A stretch of DNA of 64,000 nt from contig NZ_OY776488.1 in assembly GCF_963675635.1 (NCBI RefSeq), positions 1,711,501-1,775,500 of the forward strand. Direction: 5' to 3'. Positions 25,902 to 34,687 of this stretch are shown in pieces. Position 1 is the stretch's first letter. Each line of letters opens with the position of its first letter. Position numbers and translations under genes: made by a program. Below the pieces are notes generated by a model. The model was not told where the DNA came from. It ran no database searches and saw only the letters and a list, made by a program, of their open reading frames with translations. This DNA comes from an uncultured Pseudodesulfovibrio sp. GTDB lineage: Bacteria; Desulfobacterota; Desulfovibrionia; Desulfovibrionales; Desulfovibrionaceae.

Positions 25902-26555
25902 CTAAAACCCGAGATCATCATTGATCAGGACAACCTTGATTCGCCCTTTGGGAAATGACCTCTCGGTAATCGTCCACACGTTGCAAATCCGCTGAGGCGA
26001 ATCGCAATCCATGCAGTAGCCTGTCTTGACGCACGGGGTCTTCATATCCAGCCGCATGGTGTTGACCGGAGCCACGTATTCCTTGATGCGGTCCATGGCC
26101 CGTTGGAGATCGGGTACGAGCTTGTTTCGACTGACCAGGATAACGACGTTTTTCGGACCGAACGTAATGGCGCCCGTCCTGTTGCCGATCATGTCCAGAT
26201 TCACCAGATGCCCTTCCTCAGTGACGGCATTGGTACTGCAAAAGAAACAATCCACCAGCAGTGCCTGACGACGCAATTCAGTTTTTTCATCATTGGACAA
26301 GGTCTTGTCCCACGTGTCCAACGCTTCGTATTCATCACTGTCACGCAACAGCTCGTAAAGGCCAGTAGCTGCCAGCGTCATGGAACCGCCCCACGATACG
26401 CTTTTTGGCTGTATTTCAGGGAGAATTTCATCCATGACCACGTTCTTGGCAGCGTCGGCCGAATCAACCATGTAGACGTCGAAACCATTCTTGGTCAATT
26501 GTTGTTTCAAGTCCCTGAGGTTGAGATCCCAATATGTTTCAATGGGCTTATCCAT
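25902..26555 (-). CDS. LUD-domain protein (LutC/DUF162-like)
   Basis: The 217-residue protein is a single LUD (lactate utilisation) domain: SVSWGGSMTLAATGLYE, CFFCSTNAVTEEGHLVNLD, GPKNVVILVSRNKLVPDL. It has a C-terminal Cys cluster, CVKTGYCMDCDSPQRIC, that may bind a metal or Fe-S centre. In other bacteria LutC acts with LutA and LutB in L-lactate oxidation, but those partners are missing here and this stand-alone form is common in Desulfovibrio. It is upstream of the UPF0280 gene on the same strand and may be co-transcribed with it. Confidence 0.85.
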   Translation of the reverse strand: MDKPIETYWDLNLRDLKQQLTKNGFDVYMVDSADAAKNVVMDEILPEIQPKSVSWGGSMTLAATGLYELLRDSDEYEALDTWDKTLSNDEKTELRRQALLVDCFFCSTNAVTEEGHLVNLDMIGNRTGAITFGPKNVVILVSRNKLVPDLQRAMDRIKEYVAPVNTMRLDMKTPCVKTGYCMDCDSPQRICNVWTITERSFPKGRIKVVLINDDLGF

Positions 26556-26698
26556 GAAGTCTCTCCGTGTTATTATAATGATAATGTGCAGCGATCATGA
26601 AAAATGCATTTTTTTTACTCGCCTTCCGTCAAGAAAACCTGTAGCAGAATTCCCGGTCAGTCGAAAGTGGTGGACAGCAGATCGGTCAAAATTTGATC

Positions 26699-26727
26699 TT
26701 GACTGCCACCCGAGCAACGGTTATATG
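26699..26727 (+). promoter_or_regulatory. Sigma-70-type promoter for the rpmH operon
   Basis: TTGACT (26699-26704), a 17-bp spacer and TATATG (26722-26727) lie 53 bp before rpmH. The upstream part of the 224-bp gap is AT-rich with no other feature. Confidence 0.7.
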
Positions 26728-26779
26728 CTTCCGTTCAACACGACTTTTAGCAATTTTTCACTCTTGAGGAGATATAGAT

Positions 26780-26914
26780 ATGAAACGTACTTACCAGCCC
26801 AGCAAATGCCGTCGTAAAAGAACCCACGGTTTCCTGGTGCGCTCTCGCACCAAAAACGGTCGCGCCGTTCTGCGTCGCCGCCGCGCCAAAGGGCGTAAGA
26901 GATTAGCCGTCTAG
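26780..26914 (+). CDS. rpmH: 50S ribosomal protein L34
   Basis: The 44-codon gene encodes the short, very basic L34, starting [18 protein letters not shown] and ending [13 protein letters not shown], the universal pattern. GAGGAG stands eight bases before the ATG. It is the first gene of the conserved rpmH-rnpA-yidD-yidC-jag-mnmE run, which in many bacteria lies next to dnaA and oriC; here the gene upstream is a LUD protein instead. The last 13 bases appear to overlap the start of rnpA. Confidence 0.97.
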   Translation: MKRTYQPSKCRRKRTHGFLVRSRTKNGRAVLRRRRAKGRKRLAV

Positions 26915-27273
26915 CTTGGAACAAGGAGCGTCGACTGCTCAAAAGCCCTGAATTCACAGCTTGTTACGAACAGGGCAGGAAGCATTTTACCAAAAGCTTC
27001 ATCCTGTTCATCCTCAAGCGGGGTGAGCCTTATGGCGGATTACGCCTCGGGCTCACCGTCAGTAAAAAAATGGGGCATGCAGTAGCGCGAAACCGTATTA
27101 AGAGGGTGGTGCGCGAGTATTTCAGACTGCATCAATTTGATTTTGAATTGCCTCTGGATATTGTCGTAGTTCCCAAGCGGAACCTTGAGGCCAAGCAGTT
27201 GACACTCGCTCACACCATAGAAGAGTTCACCCCCGTTTTCGAACGTTTACGTGCGAAAACGGCGGCCTCATAG
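26902..27273 (+). CDS. rnpA: Ribonuclease P protein component, probable ATT start
   Basis: RnpA is the protein cofactor of RNase P, which matures tRNA 5' ends. The RNA-binding motif [13 protein letters not shown] and [16 protein letters not shown] are clear. The first ATG in frame (27070) would remove the N-terminal third. Conserved N-terminal residues [10 protein letters not shown] are encoded, and the frame runs back to a TAA at 26896 with no ATG, GTG or TTG. ATT at 26902 gives [18 protein letters not shown], which aligns position for position with the E. coli start as I recall it (MVKLAFPRELRLLTPSQF); AAAGGG lies eight bases upstream. The alternative is CTG at 26935 with AAGGAG six bases upstream. 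Confidence 0.9.
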   Translation: MSRLAWNKERRLLKSPEFTACYEQGRKHFTKSFILFILKRGEPYGGLRLGLTVSKKMGHAVARNRIKRVVREYFRLHQFDFELPLDIVVVPKRNLEAKQLTLAHTIEEFTPVFERLRAKTAAS

Positions 27274-27283
27274 AGAGGAAATG

Positions 27284-27559
27284 ATGCGCTCAATATTTCT
27301 AGCGCTCATTTGGTTATACCAAAAGCTCATCTCCCCCTTGCTGCCGCCGGCATGCAGGTTCTATCCGACGTGCTCTATGTACGCCAAAGAAGCTGTCATC
27401 CGTCACGGTGCATTCAAAGGGGGTCTTCTCACGCTTTGGCGTCTCCTTCGTTGCCAACCTTTTTGCAGCGGGGGCTTTGACCCCGTCCCGGCCGTTTGGC
27501 CCGATTTCAAAACCAAAGCGAGAATCATCCCATGGAGAAGAAGGAGCAAATCCGTTTAG
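27284..27559 (+). CDS. yidD: Membrane protein insertion efficiency factor YidD
   Basis: The 91-residue YidD has the family signature [15 protein letters not shown] and [15 protein letters not shown], with a short amphipathic N-terminal helix that associates with the inner membrane. It assists YidC-dependent insertion. AGAGG precedes two ATG codons; the second (27284) has better spacing. The 3' end overlaps yidC by 28 bases and the 5' end follows rnpA by 10 bases, so all are co-transcribed. Confidence 0.95.
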   Translation: MRSIFLALIWLYQKLISPLLPPACRFYPTCSMYAKEAVIRHGAFKGGLLTLWRLLRCQPFCSGGFDPVPAVWPDFKTKARIIPWRRRSKSV

Positions 27560-29184
27560 TGATTGCCCTGGTCTTGAGTTTTATTGTCATCTTCGGCTGG
27601 CAGTACCTCACCGGACCCTCAGCAGAAGAACAGGCCACCATGGCCCAAAAGGCCGCTGAGGCCCAAAAGAAAACAGCTTTGCTCACCCAGCAGGCTGAAA
27701 CTGCCGCCACCGAGGCTGCACCTGCCACAGACTTCATCCCCACCGCCGGAACCAAGGTTACGGTGGACACTCCCCTTTATACCGCAGTTTTCAATTCTCA
27801 GGGCGGCATAGTCGAACAGTTCATACTTAAGAACTATAAAGACACCATTGAACCGGATTCTCCCAACGTCGATCTCATTGGAAGCAAGGCTTTTGCCAAA
27901 GGTCCTCTCGGTCTGATCCTGACCAAGAACGACAAGGAATATCACACATGGAAACGCGGTGAGTGGTCCTTCTCCGGAAGCGACGTGACAATCGGCGCCA
28001 CCGATGGAGCCAAGACCCTGACCTTCACAGGCCAGTCCGGCGGCTTCCGCATTGAACGGATACTCACTTTCCACCCCGACACGTACCTTATTGAAGAGTC
28101 CACCACAGTCACCAACCTGACTGCCACGGGTGTCGAAGGTTCCCTTTCCTATACAGCTGCAGCCAAGTCCATGTCTGCCGAGGATGATCGCTACAATCCA
28201 ACCAAAGTCGCCTTCCTGACCAAGGACGGCCGCGAGGAAATGGATGACCGCGACGATCTCAAGGAAAAGGGGCTGTCCGCTCCCGGCAACCTCAAATGGG
28301 GTGCTATCGAATCCAACTATTTCCTGTTCGCAGTCATGCCCGGATCGGACAACACATCCCTGTCCGCGGGTGTTCAGGATGACATCTTCCGTATGGCGGT
28401 CACCGACAAAGCCACCTTCATGCCCAACGTGGCCAAGACCCTGAAAGCATCCTATTTCATCGGCTCCACAGACCGCGCCATGCTCGCCACCATGCCTAAT
28501 GAACTTGCCGATGCCGTCAACTTCGGCTGGTTCGATGTTCTGGCAAAGCCGCTTCTCATCGGTCTGAACTTCTTCTACGGCTATATCGGCAACTACGGTA
28601 TCGCCATCATCATTCTGACCATCATCATCAAGCTCATCTTCTGGCCTCTGTCCCAGAAGAGTTACGCTTCCATGGAGCAGATGAAAAAACTGCAACCCAT
28701 GGTCCAAAAGCTCCGCGAAAAATACGGCGACGACAAGCAGCGTCTCAACCAGGAGACCATGGCCCTGTATAAAACATACAAGGTCAATCCCATGGGAGGC
28801 TGCCTGCCCATGGTCGTGCAGATCCCTGTTTTCTTCGGTCTCTACAAGGCTCTGCTCGGCGCAGTTGAACTCAGGCACGCTCCATTCATCGCGCATGTGC
28901 CTTTCACCGACCTGCCCTGGTTGGCCGACCTGTCTGCCAAGGACCCGTATTACATCACCCCCATTATCATGGGTGCGTCAATGTTCCTGCAGCAGAAGAT
29001 GACCCCCAGTGCCGGTGACCCGACTCAGCAGAAAATCATGCTGTTCATGCCGCTCATCTTCACCTTCATGTTCCTGCAGTTCCCGTCCGGCCTGGTCATC
29101 TACTGGTTGTTCAACAACCTCCTGTCGATCGGACAGCAGCTCATGATTGCCAGATCCACCAGAAAGGCGACACCAGACGCTTAA
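27532..29184 (+). CDS. yidC: Membrane protein insertase YidC
   Basis: The 550-residue insertase has the Gram-negative architecture: an N-terminal anchor ([20 protein letters not shown]), a large periplasmic beta-sandwich domain (residues about 60-335), then the conserved five-helix core ([58 protein letters not shown]). The hydrophilic groove and the coiled cytoplasmic hairpin [21 protein letters not shown] are present. It inserts and folds inner membrane proteins with or without SecYEG. It overlaps yidD and is followed by jag after 43 bases. Confidence 0.97.
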   Translation: MEKKEQIRLVIALVLSFIVIFGWQYLTGPSAEEQATMAQKAAEAQKKTALLTQQAETAATEAAPATDFIPTAGTKVTVDTPLYTAVFNSQGGIVEQFILKNYKDTIEPDSPNVDLIGSKAFAKGPLGLILTKNDKEYHTWKRGEWSFSGSDVTIGATDGAKTLTFTGQSGGFRIERILTFHPDTYLIEESTTVTNLTATGVEGSLSYTAAAKSMSAEDDRYNPTKVAFLTKDGREEMDDRDDLKEKGLSAPGNLKWGAIESNYFLFAVMPGSDNTSLSAGVQDDIFRMAVTDKATFMPNVAKTLKASYFIGSTDRAMLATMPNELADAVNFGWFDVLAKPLLIGLNFFYGYIGNYGIAIIILTIIIKLIFWPLSQKSYASMEQMKKLQPMVQKLREKYGDDKQRLNQETMALYKTYKVNPMGGCLPMVVQIPVFFGLYKALLGAVELRHAPFIAHVPFTDLPWLADLSAKDPYYITPIIMGASMFLQQKMTPSAGDPTQQKIMLFMPLIFTFMFLQFPSGLVIYWLFNNLLSIGQQLMIARSTRKATPDA

Positions 29185-29227
29185 CACCGCCTCCGGGGTT
29201 TTCCCCGGCCGAGAAGGAATACCTATT

Positions 29228-30289
29228 ATGAGTGACTTTAAAGAATTCCAGGGCAAGGACCTGGACGAAGCCATAGAGTCCGCTTGCGATTACTTCAATC
29301 TCAAACGGGACCGGCTGGAAATTGAAATCCTTGCTGGCGGCTCCAGCGGCATCTTTGGCATCATGGGTGTCAAAAAAGCCAAGGTCCACGCTCGCCCCCG
29401 CGCTCAAGTCAATGCCACAGGCATTCTCAATGATGAAGAGAAGCCGGCCAAACCGAAACGCGAAGCAAAGGATCAGGCAGTGCCCGAGGCAAAACCCAAG
29501 GCAATGCCCAAACCCAAAACTGTGCCTGTAGACGAAACGCCTTCCGAGGAGCCCAACGGCAACCTCATTAAAGAAGAAGTCTATAATGACATCAACGGCA
29601 ACGTTGTTCCTCCTGAGGAAGCACCTAAAGCAGAACGCAGACCTCGTGAGCGCAAGCCCAGGCAGACCAAACCGCGTGAGGAAAGGCCGCAGCGTGATCG
29701 CAAACCGCGTGATCGCAAGCCGCGTGAGCCGCGTGAAATACGTGAACCCCGTGAAGCCCGTGAGCCGCGCGAGGAACGTCCGCGCGCCAATATGGCCGAC
29801 TTCGATCCAGCAGTGCTCGAAGCCGCAGTCAACGAAGTCATGGTCAAGTTGCTCGACCCCATTGTCGGCGCTACAACCATCGAAATCACAATCGAATCCG
29901 ACCGGGTCAAAGTCTTCATTGATGACGACGAAAACTCCGGTCTGATCATTGGTCGTGAGGGCCAGACCCTCTCGTCCATTCAATATCTGGTCAACAGACT
30001 CGTCTCCCGCAAGATGGAAGCCTCAGTCCGCGTTCAGGTGGACACCGGCGACTATCGTGAACGTCAGGATGACAAGCTGCGCCAGATCGCATGGCACCTG
30101 GCTGAAAAGGCTGGCGACCTCGGTCGCACCCAGTCCACCAAGCCGTTGTCTTCGTATCATCGCCGCGTGGTGCATCTGGCCCTTCAGGAAAATGAGACCG
30201 TCTTCACCCGCTCCAAAGGTGACGGTCCCATGAAACGTGTCCTGATCGTCCCGAAAACTCGCAAAAACGGTGGCCGCACCCGCGATTAA
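29228..30289 (+). CDS. jag: RNA-binding protein Jag (KhpB) with long charged linker
   Basis: The order is Jag_N domain (residues 1-55: EFQGKDLDEAIESACDYF, GGSSGIFGIMGVKKAKV), a disordered linker (about 65-195), a KH domain (about 205-275, SGLIIGREGQTLSSIQYL) and an R3H domain (RRVVHLALQENETVFTRS, C-terminal). The linker is mostly Arg, Glu, Pro and Lys, with repeats of the type KPRE, REPRE and DRKPR, much longer than in Firmicutes homologues. Jag binds RNA and is co-encoded with YidC in most bacteria. AAGGAA precedes the start; the frame is open 27 codons earlier, inside yidC. Confidence 0.93.
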   Translation: MSDFKEFQGKDLDEAIESACDYFNLKRDRLEIEILAGGSSGIFGIMGVKKAKVHARPRAQVNATGILNDEEKPAKPKREAKDQAVPEAKPKAMPKPKTVPVDETPSEEPNGNLIKEEVYNDINGNVVPPEEAPKAERRPRERKPRQTKPREERPQRDRKPRDRKPREPREIREPREAREPREERPRANMADFDPAVLEAAVNEVMVKLLDPIVGATTIEITIESDRVKVFIDDDENSGLIIGREGQTLSSIQYLVNRLVSRKMEASVRVQVDTGDYRERQDDKLRQIAWHLAEKAGDLGRTQSTKPLSSYHRRVVHLALQENETVFTRSKGDGPMKRVLIVPKTRKNGGRTRD

Positions 30290-30321
30290 GGGTACTAGCC
30301 TCCGCTACTTCGACTGACTCC

Positions 30322-30356
30322 AAAGGGCCGCTTTCAAAAGCGGCCCTTTTCTCTTT
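30322..30356 (+). terminator. Terminator after jag
   Basis: The stem aaagggccgctttt-type arms (aagggccgct / agcggccctt) is followed by TTCTCTTTT. mnmE starts 34 bases later and may have its own promoter or depend on read-through. Confidence 0.8.
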
Positions 30357-30389
30357 TGCCTTTCACGAAAAAGGCCTATAAACACCCTC

Positions 30390-31781
30390 ATGCTTGATCC
30401 ACGACTCGCCAACGACACCATTGCAGCCATTGCCACCCCTCCGGGAGACGGCGGTGTAGGCATCATCAGAATCAGCGGTAGCAAATGCCGCACAGTCGCT
30501 GGCGCGCTGTTCCGTGCTGCCAACCGACGCTTCACTGAGTTCACTCCCTACCGCCTCCATTATGGACATGTGCTCGATGCAGACGGCAAGGAACTGGATG
30601 ATGTCCTATGCGCATTTATGCCCGGACCGAATTCATACACAGGTGAAGACGTTATTGAAATAAACTGTCATGGAGGGCGTGCCGTATTGTCCGCTGTGCT
30701 GGATGAAATCCTGCACCACGGTGTGCGCCTCGCCGAACGAGGCGAATTTACATACCGGGCCTTCATGAATGGACGCATGGATCTTTCCCAGGCAGAAGCC
30801 GTAGCAGAAATGATCCACGCGCCGACAAAAGCGGCCATGCATCTGGCTCAGATCAAACTTTCCGGCCTGCTCGGTCAAAAGATTGCCGATCTCAGAGCGC
30901 GTCTGGAACATCTGCGTGCACAGCTCTGCATCGCCGTGGATTTTCCGGAAGATGAAATAGAATGTCTCTCGCCCGACGATCTGATGGCAACCTGTGCATC
31001 TGTTCGCAATGAAATCAACGCACTTCTGTCAGCCGTGGACCGGACAAAAGCATGGCGCGAAGGCGCGCTGGTCGTACTGGCCGGTCGAGTCAACGCAGGC
31101 AAATCAAGCCTGATGAATGCCCTGCTCGGTCGCAACCGAGCCATAGTCACTGACCAACCCGGCACCACTCGGGACTATCTTGAAGAATCCATCAATCTGG
31201 ACGGTCTGAACATCCGGTTGACTGATACTGCAGGCATTCGGCAAACCGACGATGCCATCGAGACCGCCGGTCTGGAAAAAGGTCGTGAACTCATGGAGCA
31301 GGCAGACCTCGTTCTGTTGCTGGCAGACGGCACAGCGCCTCTGACTGATGAAACCTTGACCACTGCAGCGACACTTGAACCCCGGAAAACACTGCTGGTG
31401 CTGAACAAGTCAGACCTGGTGGATTTTGACACGAACAACGCTGGCCCATTGGCTAATCCTGACCTTGAAATGCTCTCCATTTCCGCCAAAACCGGCTCGG
31501 ATATCGACATGCTCTGTGCACGCATCCGGGACCGCATTCTTCAAGGTGCAGGCCAGCCGGACCCGGATGAACTGGCCCCCAATGCGCGACAGGCCGCTAT
31601 ACTCGGTGAAGCAGCACTGGAGCTGCTGGAACTGGAACAGGATACTGCGGCTGGTATCCCCTACGATCTTTTGAGTGTGCGGTTGGAAACGGCCTGCAAC
31701 ACACTGTCCGGCATCACAGGTGAAATAGCTTCCAATGATGTCCTCAACTCCATTTTCGACGCATTCTGCATAGGGAAATAA
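30390..31781 (+). CDS. mnmE: tRNA modification GTPase MnmE
   Basis: MnmE, with MnmG, modifies the wobble uridine of certain tRNAs (cmnm5U). The 463-residue protein has the N-terminal folate-binding domain (TIAAIATPPGDGGVGIIRISG), a helical domain, and an inserted G domain: G1 GRVNAGKSS, G3 DTAGIRQ, G4 NKSD. The C-terminal CIGK carries the catalytic Cys. It closes the rpmH-mnmE block and is followed after two bases by a small gene on the same strand. Confidence 0.97.
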   Translation: MLDPRLANDTIAAIATPPGDGGVGIIRISGSKCRTVAGALFRAANRRFTEFTPYRLHYGHVLDADGKELDDVLCAFMPGPNSYTGEDVIEINCHGGRAVLSAVLDEILHHGVRLAERGEFTYRAFMNGRMDLSQAEAVAEMIHAPTKAAMHLAQIKLSGLLGQKIADLRARLEHLRAQLCIAVDFPEDEIECLSPDDLMATCASVRNEINALLSAVDRTKAWREGALVVLAGRVNAGKSSLMNALLGRNRAIVTDQPGTTRDYLEESINLDGLNIRLTDTAGIRQTDDAIETAGLEKGRELMEQADLVLLLADGTAPLTDETLTTAATLEPRKTLLVLNKSDLVDFDTNNAGPLANPDLEMLSISAKTGSDIDMLCARIRDRILQGAGQPDPDELAPNARQAAILGEAALELLELEQDTAAGIPYDLLSVRLETACNTLSGITGEIASNDVLNSIFDAFCIGK

Positions 31782-31783
31782 TC

Positions 31784-32053
31784 ATGATCGACGACAAAGA
31801 CATCATCGACGTTCAACACGTCACCTGCGGCCTGGTACCGCTCATGCAAACGCATCTCAGCGGCACCGAATCCACAGTGGACACCGTAAGATTCAAGGTA
31901 CGCCAAGGGATTGAAACAGAGCTCTGGAATTCCTTCGGCACGGGCAGTGCGTGGCTCCTGAACGACATCAGTAAAGAGTTGTTCTTCGATGTGTATACCT
32001 TCGTACGCGTGGAGCTGTCCGATCTCGACCCACTCGGACTGATGGATTTCTAA
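31784..32053 (+). CDS. Hypothetical protein, 89 aa
   Basis: A small acidic protein starts two bases after mnmE and is surely co-transcribed with it. The sequence is mixed alpha/beta (VQHVTCGLVPLMQTHL, TVRFKVRQGIETELW, ELFFDVYTFVRVELSDLD) without cysteines in motif arrangement or membrane segments. The family is not recognised. It ends just before the terminator shared with nhaA. Confidence 0.7.
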   Translation: MIDDKDIIDVQHVTCGLVPLMQTHLSGTESTVDTVRFKVRQGIETELWNSFGTGSAWLLNDISKELFFDVYTFVRVELSDLDPLGLMDF

Positions 32054-32090
32054 AAAACCCCGGCACATTTTCAGGTACCGGGGTTGTCTC
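32054..32090. terminator. Terminator between convergent genes and nhaA
   Basis: The stem aaccccgg / ccggggtt has a 14-base loop. The T-run is best on the minus strand (TTTTTTAG), serving nhaA; the plus-strand tail is weaker. Confidence 0.8.
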
Positions 32091-32110
32091 ATACTTTTTA
32101 TCGCCTACAT

Positions 32111-33481
32111 TTAATCAAATGGTTCCTCTGTCGTTTCATCAGGAATGGATCTGTCAGGGGCTACAAACCTGAGAACAACATAGCCCAGCACGCCTGATAC
32201 CAACGAGGCGAACAGAATGGCGATCTTGGAAAGTTCCACCAGTCGCGCCGCATCGTCAAAAGCAAGGTTGGCGATAAAAATGGACATGGTGAATCCGACA
32301 CCGGCCAGACACGCTGCACCCCACAAATGCATCAGAGTTGTTCGATCTGGAAACTCCGCCAAGCCAAGCTTGTTGACCACCCAGCATGCTCCAGTCACCC
32401 CAATCTGCTTACCGAGAACAAGACCAAGGAAAATACCAAGTGACACCGGAGTGAGCAGATCACTCAAAACGTCAGCTTCCAAAGCCACACCAGCGTTTGC
32501 CAAGGCAAAAATCGGCATAATGAAGAACGACACCCATGGATGCAGGGAATGCTCGATGTTCTGCAACGGCGTAGTTGCTGCCTCGTAGGCATGCTCAAGT
32601 GAATGCAGAGCCATCTGCTGTTCCTGATTGGTCAGCACGGTCTTGCCCGGCGTGATCGCCATCTCGAAAACTTCAGCGGCACCCCGCAACTCCTCAACAA
32701 ACGTCGAGCAATTCATTCTGGTGCCCGCAGGAATGGTCATGGCTGCCAGCACACCGGCAATGGTCGCATGGATACCGGACAGAAGAAAAGCAAACCAGAC
32801 AATGATGCCAAGCACCAGATACGGTATTGAATGACGGATGCCCCAACGTAGATTGAGAATAGCCATAATACCAAGCACCACCAACCCGACTGACAAAGCC
32901 GTCAGATTTAACGATGTGGTGTAGAAAACGGCAATGACGAGAATAGCTCCAATATCGTCCACGATAGCAACGGCGGTAAGAAATATCTTGAGTCCCACAG
33001 GAACCCGACTGCCCAGAAGCGACATGATTCCAAGCGCAAAAGCAATGTCAGTCGCCATGGGAATACCCCAACCGGCAACAGATTCATGTCCCGTATTCAA
33101 TGAGAAAAAGATCAGAGCAGGTACCACCATACCACCAATAGCAGCAGCTACAGGCATGATCGTCTGGCTTGGGGTGGACAACCCGCCCACCAACAATTCA
33201 CGCTTGATCTCCAATCCGACCAAAAAGAAAAATATGGCCATCAACCCGTCGTTGATCCACAGAATAGCTGCCTTGGAAAGCACCCAACTGCCGACACCAA
33301 CAGTTATCTTTGTCTGCCACAAGGCATGATAACTTTCGGCCCATGGTGAATTAGCCCAGACCAGTGCCGCGATAGTACAAAGCATCAGGGCTATGCCGCC
33401 TGCCGCCTCCATCTTGAAAAATTTATCAAAGGAGTTCAGCAGATAGTGAATGGGCAGTTGGTTTTTTTTCGCTCGACTCAT
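32111..33481 (-). CDS. nhaA: Na+/H+ antiporter NhaA
   Basis: The 456-residue antiporter has about 12 transmembrane helices. Key residues are in the helix V pair TAVAIVDDIGAILVIAVFY (Asp-Asp, ion binding) and LVGLEIKRELLVGGL. The protein exports Na+ in exchange for protons, maintaining pH and sodium balance, which suits a marine or saline sulfate reducer. It is transcribed alone, ending at a terminator shared with the mnmE unit and divergent from a PNPOx-like gene. The C-terminal hydrophilic tail (DRSIPDETTEEPFD) is short. Confidence 0.95.
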   Translation of the reverse strand: MSRAKKNQLPIHYLLNSFDKFFKMEAAGGIALMLCTIAALVWANSPWAESYHALWQTKITVGVGSWVLSKAAILWINDGLMAIFFFLVGLEIKRELLVGGLSTPSQTIMPVAAAIGGMVVPALIFFSLNTGHESVAGWGIPMATDIAFALGIMSLLGSRVPVGLKIFLTAVAIVDDIGAILVIAVFYTTSLNLTALSVGLVVLGIMAILNLRWGIRHSIPYLVLGIIVWFAFLLSGIHATIAGVLAAMTIPAGTRMNCSTFVEELRGAAEVFEMAITPGKTVLTNQEQQMALHSLEHAYEAATTPLQNIEHSLHPWVSFFIMPIFALANAGVALEADVLSDLLTPVSLGIFLGLVLGKQIGVTGACWVVNKLGLAEFPDRTTLMHLWGAACLAGVGFTMSIFIANLAFDDAARLVELSKIAILFASLVSGVLGYVVLRFVAPDRSIPDETTEEPFD

Positions 33482-33648
33482 GAATGTCTCCCGGTTTTAA
33501 CAGCGGTAGTATAGCACCATTTCCAGGCATGGCAAACACGGCCTGCCAAACTCCGCTTCATGGCATTTTCTGTACCGTAAAGGTTGTCATCCGGCTTCGT
33601 GTGATTCATAAAACGTGTGGCCCGAAATACCCTCAATGGAGAAAATGC

Positions 33649-34098
33649 ATGCGCAAAGGTTATACAAAAGACGTCACCGTCATTGCCGACATCCTCGCGG
33701 AAGCCGAGATTCTCTGGCTCGCCCTGAACGACAGCGAAGGACCCTATTGTGTCCCTGTCAACTTTGCGACAGAAGGGAATGTCATTTATATCCACTCAGG
33801 TAAAGGGGGACGCAAGGCAGCCTGCCTGAACACCGGCTCCACTCTCGCCTTCTCCACTGCCGTGGATATTCGCATGCGCAAAGGCGGCGACAACGCCTGT
33901 GATCAAGGCTATCTCTTTCGTTCCATCATGGGACACGGCACCCCTCGACTCGTTGAGGGCGAGGAGAAAATGCACGGCCTGGACCTACTCTCTGTCAAAC
34001 ACCTCGGCAAACAGCTTCCCTACAAGGAAGCAGCACTCCCCGCCACCGCCGTCTATGCAATTGACGTGGAAACCGTATCCGCACGGGTCAAGGAGTAA
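33649..34098 (+). CDS. Pyridoxamine 5'-phosphate oxidase-like flavin-binding protein
   Basis: The 149-residue protein is a split-barrel FMN-binding (PNPOx-like) domain: ILWLALNDSEGPYCVPVNFA, VIYIHSGKGGRKAACL, YLFRSIMGHGTPRLVEG. Proteins with this pattern are often annotated as NimA-like or general flavin-reductase-type proteins; the substrate is unknown. GGAG lies seven bases before the ATG at 33649, where homology starts, although the frame opens 55 codons earlier. It is the first gene of a tight run with the GDSL, aldolase and LOG genes. Confidence 0.88.
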   Translation: MRKGYTKDVTVIADILAEAEILWLALNDSEGPYCVPVNFATEGNVIYIHSGKGGRKAACLNTGSTLAFSTAVDIRMRKGGDNACDQGYLFRSIMGHGTPRLVEGEEKMHGLDLLSVKHLGKQLPYKEAALPATAVYAIDVETVSARVKE

Positions 34099-34102
34099 CA
34101 TC

Positions 34103-34681
34103 GTGGTCATTTGCTTTTTTGGCGATTCCCTCACGCTTGGCTTTGGAGATGAGACCGGCCTTGGCTGGCTCGGACGCATTCACAATGCACTCATAAAAAA
34201 TCAGAGAAATGTTACCAGCTACAATCTCGGTGTGCGCAAAGACACAACCACCAGACTGGAACTCCGCTGGAAAAACGAAGCGGGAATTCGCTCGATAGAA
34301 GACATGGACCTCAAACTTGTTTTCAGCTTCGGAGTCGCGGATATCATGAATAACGTTCCCTCTCAAGACTCACTGAAAGCGGCCCGTAATATCTTAAATA
34401 CCGCGCAAACAATAGGCAGCGTTTTGTGCATCGGCCCGACGCCAGTTTCCGATGCGAACAAAAACGCACGCATTAAAACACTTTCCACTGAAATATCAAA
34501 GCTCTGCGATATACTTAACATCCCGTACATCCCGACCTTTGACAGCATGGAATATTCCGCAGTATACGATCAGGCCTTGAGTGACGGCGATACCGTTCAT
34601 CCAACGGCCGCCGGGTACACCGTCCTTGCCGATCATATTTTGCAACACAAATCGGCCCGAACTTTTTTCGGGCTGGAGTAA
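34103..34681 (+). CDS. GDSL-type esterase/lipase, SGNH hydrolase
   Basis: The 192-residue SGNH hydrolase has block I FFGDSLTLGFGDETGLGW with the nucleophile Ser, block II YNLGVRKDTT (Gly), block III FSFGVADIMNN, where the usual GxND is G-V-A-D, and block V DGDTVHPTAAGY with the Asp-His pair. No signal peptide is seen, so it is cytoplasmic. The start is GTG at 34103 with AAGGAG eight bases upstream, four bases after the previous stop. The substrate is unknown; these enzymes hydrolyse esters or thioesters. Confidence 0.88.
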   Translation: MVICFFGDSLTLGFGDETGLGWLGRIHNALIKNQRNVTSYNLGVRKDTTTRLELRWKNEAGIRSIEDMDLKLVFSFGVADIMNNVPSQDSLKAARNILNTAQTIGSVLCIGPTPVSDANKNARIKTLSTEISKLCDILNIPYIPTFDSMEYSAVYDQALSDGDTVHPTAAGYTVLADHILQHKSARTFFGLE

Positions 34682-34687
34682 CCCATC

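Noticed and set aside
27619-28896. 425-codon open frame opposite yidC
   Set aside because: Shadow frame; yidC is certain, and the antisense product resembles nothing.
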